Assembly: GCA_013298375.1 (NCBI GenBank)
Contig: JAAFHM010000315.1
Coordinates: 1-5,850 of the forward strand
DNA from: Ignavibacteria bacterium
Lineage (GTDB): Bacteria; Bacteroidota; Ignavibacteria; Kapaibacteriales; UBA4661
Length of the DNA: 5,850 nt
Reading direction: 5' to 3'
Shown: one piece after another, positions 4,848 to 5,850 of the stretch
Position numbering within the stretch: position 1 is the stretch's first letter
How the letters are laid out: each line of letters starts with the position of its first letter
Notes under the pieces: model-generated
Seen by the model: only the letters and a program-made list of their open reading frames with translations
Database searches by the model: none
Told to the model about the DNA's origin: nothing
Made by a program: the position numbers and the translations under genes

Positions 4848-5850
4848 ATGGCACAACTTGGACAACGAATCATGCACGGTATGAGTACCGGCAAAAAACT
4901 CTTCGCTCCCGGCTCACAGAAGCCTGTGTATCTCCTGAATTTTGTTACAAATCGCTGTAATGCTGCTTGCGATCATTGTTTTTACTGGGAAGAATTAAAC
5001 ACAAATGTTCGTGCAGAACTCACCGTAGCAGAGCATGAGCGTGCCGCACGGTCTTTGGGGTCAATGCTCCAAGTTACCTTCACTGGTGGCAGCCCTGAAT
5101 TGCGAAAAGATCTGCCCGATCTCGTCTATGAATATCACCGTCATTGCCAGCCAGCCCATATGACGTTTTGTATGCTCGGATATAGTACAGACCTTATTGT
5201 GAGCCATGTTACGGCGATGATGGAACGCTGCAATGGACAAAAGATAACGATTGGCATTTCGCTTGATGGTATCGGTGAGGAGCATGATGAATATCGCAAA
5301 CTACCCGGTCTCTTTGACCGTGTTGTGAAGACAATACACGCCTTGGCTAAGGTGCGAGCAAAATTCCCAAACTTGCGTGTAGCGATAGGAATGACTGTTC
5401 ACGGCTTAAATCGGCACAAGGTTGAACAAACAGCTTCGTGGGCAAGGCAGAACTTGCCGATTGATATTTTGAAGCCAATCCTGGTGCGTGGCAACCCGCT
5501 CAACACGGAAGCACGCAATGAAGACTCTATGGAGGACTGTATCAATACATACGACCGCATTACAGATTTTGACCGACAATGGCTCATTGCAAAAGGGCTG
5601 AGTACCTTTACACCAATGGACTACGTGATTAATGCGAAAGAGAATGTACAACGCAATCTTATTAAGCAGATTAGCCAAACAGGGGAATCGCCCGTAACGT
5701 GTAGTGGAGCGCGAGAGACCGCAGTCATGTACCCAAGCGGCAATATAGCTGGTTGTGAGATGCGAGATGACGTATTGGGAAATATGAGAAATGTGGATTT
5801 TGATTTTGAAAAAATTTGGTTTGGTGACCAAGCAAAGCATTTCCGCGAAA
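4848..5850 (+). CDS. Radical SAM protein with SPASM/twitch-like C-terminus, cut by the window edge
   Basis: An open frame starts at ATG 4848 and has no stop before the right edge, giving at least 334 residues; the 3' end is missing. VTNRCNAACDHCFYW carries the CxxxCxxC motif (C37, C41, C44) that binds the [4Fe-4S] cluster reducing S-adenosylmethionine. TFTGGSPELRKDLPDLV (77-93) is the SAM-binding glycine-rich loop, with serine in place of the usual glutamate of GGE. ITIGISLDGIGEEHDEYR (133-150) is the typical central strand and ILKPILVRGNP (207-217) a later core strand. CSGARETAVMYPSGNIAGCE (285-304) has a C-x17-C spacing like the first part of a SPASM/twitch auxiliary-cluster region; further cysteines would lie beyond the edge. 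SPASM proteins often modify peptides or carbohydrates. Next to a glycosyltransferase, a role in glycan or cofactor modification is possible, but the substrate is unknown. Start choice: in-frame ATGs at 4872 and 4881 are alternatives, and only a weak GAGA (4837-4840) precedes 4848. Confidence 0.85.
   Translation, partial: MAQLGQRIMHGMSTGKKLFAPGSQKPVYLLNFVTNRCNAACDHCFYWEELNTNVRAELTVAEHERAARSLGSMLQVTFTGGSPELRKDLPDLVYEYHRHCQPAHMTFCMLGYSTDLIVSHVTAMMERCNGQKITIGISLDGIGEEHDEYRKLPGLFDRVVKTIHALAKVRAKFPNLRVAIGMTVHGLNRHKVEQTASWARQNLPIDILKPILVRGNPLNTEARNEDSMEDCINTYDRITDFDRQWLIAKGLSTFTPMDYVINAKENVQRNLIKQISQTGESPVTCSGARETAVMYPSGNIAGCEMRDDVLGNMRNVDFDFEKIWFGDQAKHFRE

Noticed and set aside
5406..5840. 144-codon open frame antisense to the radical SAM gene
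   Set aside because: The + strand here encodes a continuous radical SAM protein with clear motifs; the antisense product is cysteine- and histidine-rich, without family features.

Overview
The window is a compact bacterial chromosomal segment with every confident gene on the + strand. The encoded proteins and the moderate base composition suggest a member of the Bacteroidota/Chlorobiota (FCB) group. The main hint is the MtaB N-terminus (TLGCKLNYAETS), which resembles the form common in that group. The recognisable Shine-Dalgarno sequences before several genes would fit a Chlorobiota-like lineage better than a typical Bacteroidia. This taxonomic reading is an inference from a few motifs, not a phylogeny.

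Layout. Positions 1-127 hold a short leader with a small AT-rich hairpin and perhaps the tail of an upstream gene. Next come mtaB (128-1483, tRNA methylthiotransferase) and asd (1587-2627, aspartate-semialdehyde dehydrogenase). The gap between them carries two hairpins, one of which covers a Shine-Dalgarno-like sequence. Positions 2759-3543 hold two tandem paralogous genes, each coding for exactly 123 residues of stand-alone cyclic-nucleotide-binding domain with no DNA-binding or catalytic domain. A clear intrinsic terminator at 3567-3600 closes that pair. Then come a family 2 glycosyltransferase with a C-terminal membrane region (3656-4783) and a radical SAM enzyme with a SPASM/twitch-like C-terminal part (from 4848), which runs off the right edge.

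How they fit together. mtaB and asd are housekeeping genes with no obvious functional link. The cNBD pair looks like a small two-gene signalling unit with its own terminator. The glycosyltransferase and radical SAM genes lie 64 bases apart in the same direction and may form the start of a cell-surface glycan or other modification cluster continuing beyond the window. No CRISPR array, insertion sequence, tRNA or rRNA was seen. The least ordinary element is the duplicated stand-alone cNBD pair. I see no convincing evidence of a wholly new system, though the partner of that pair is unknown.
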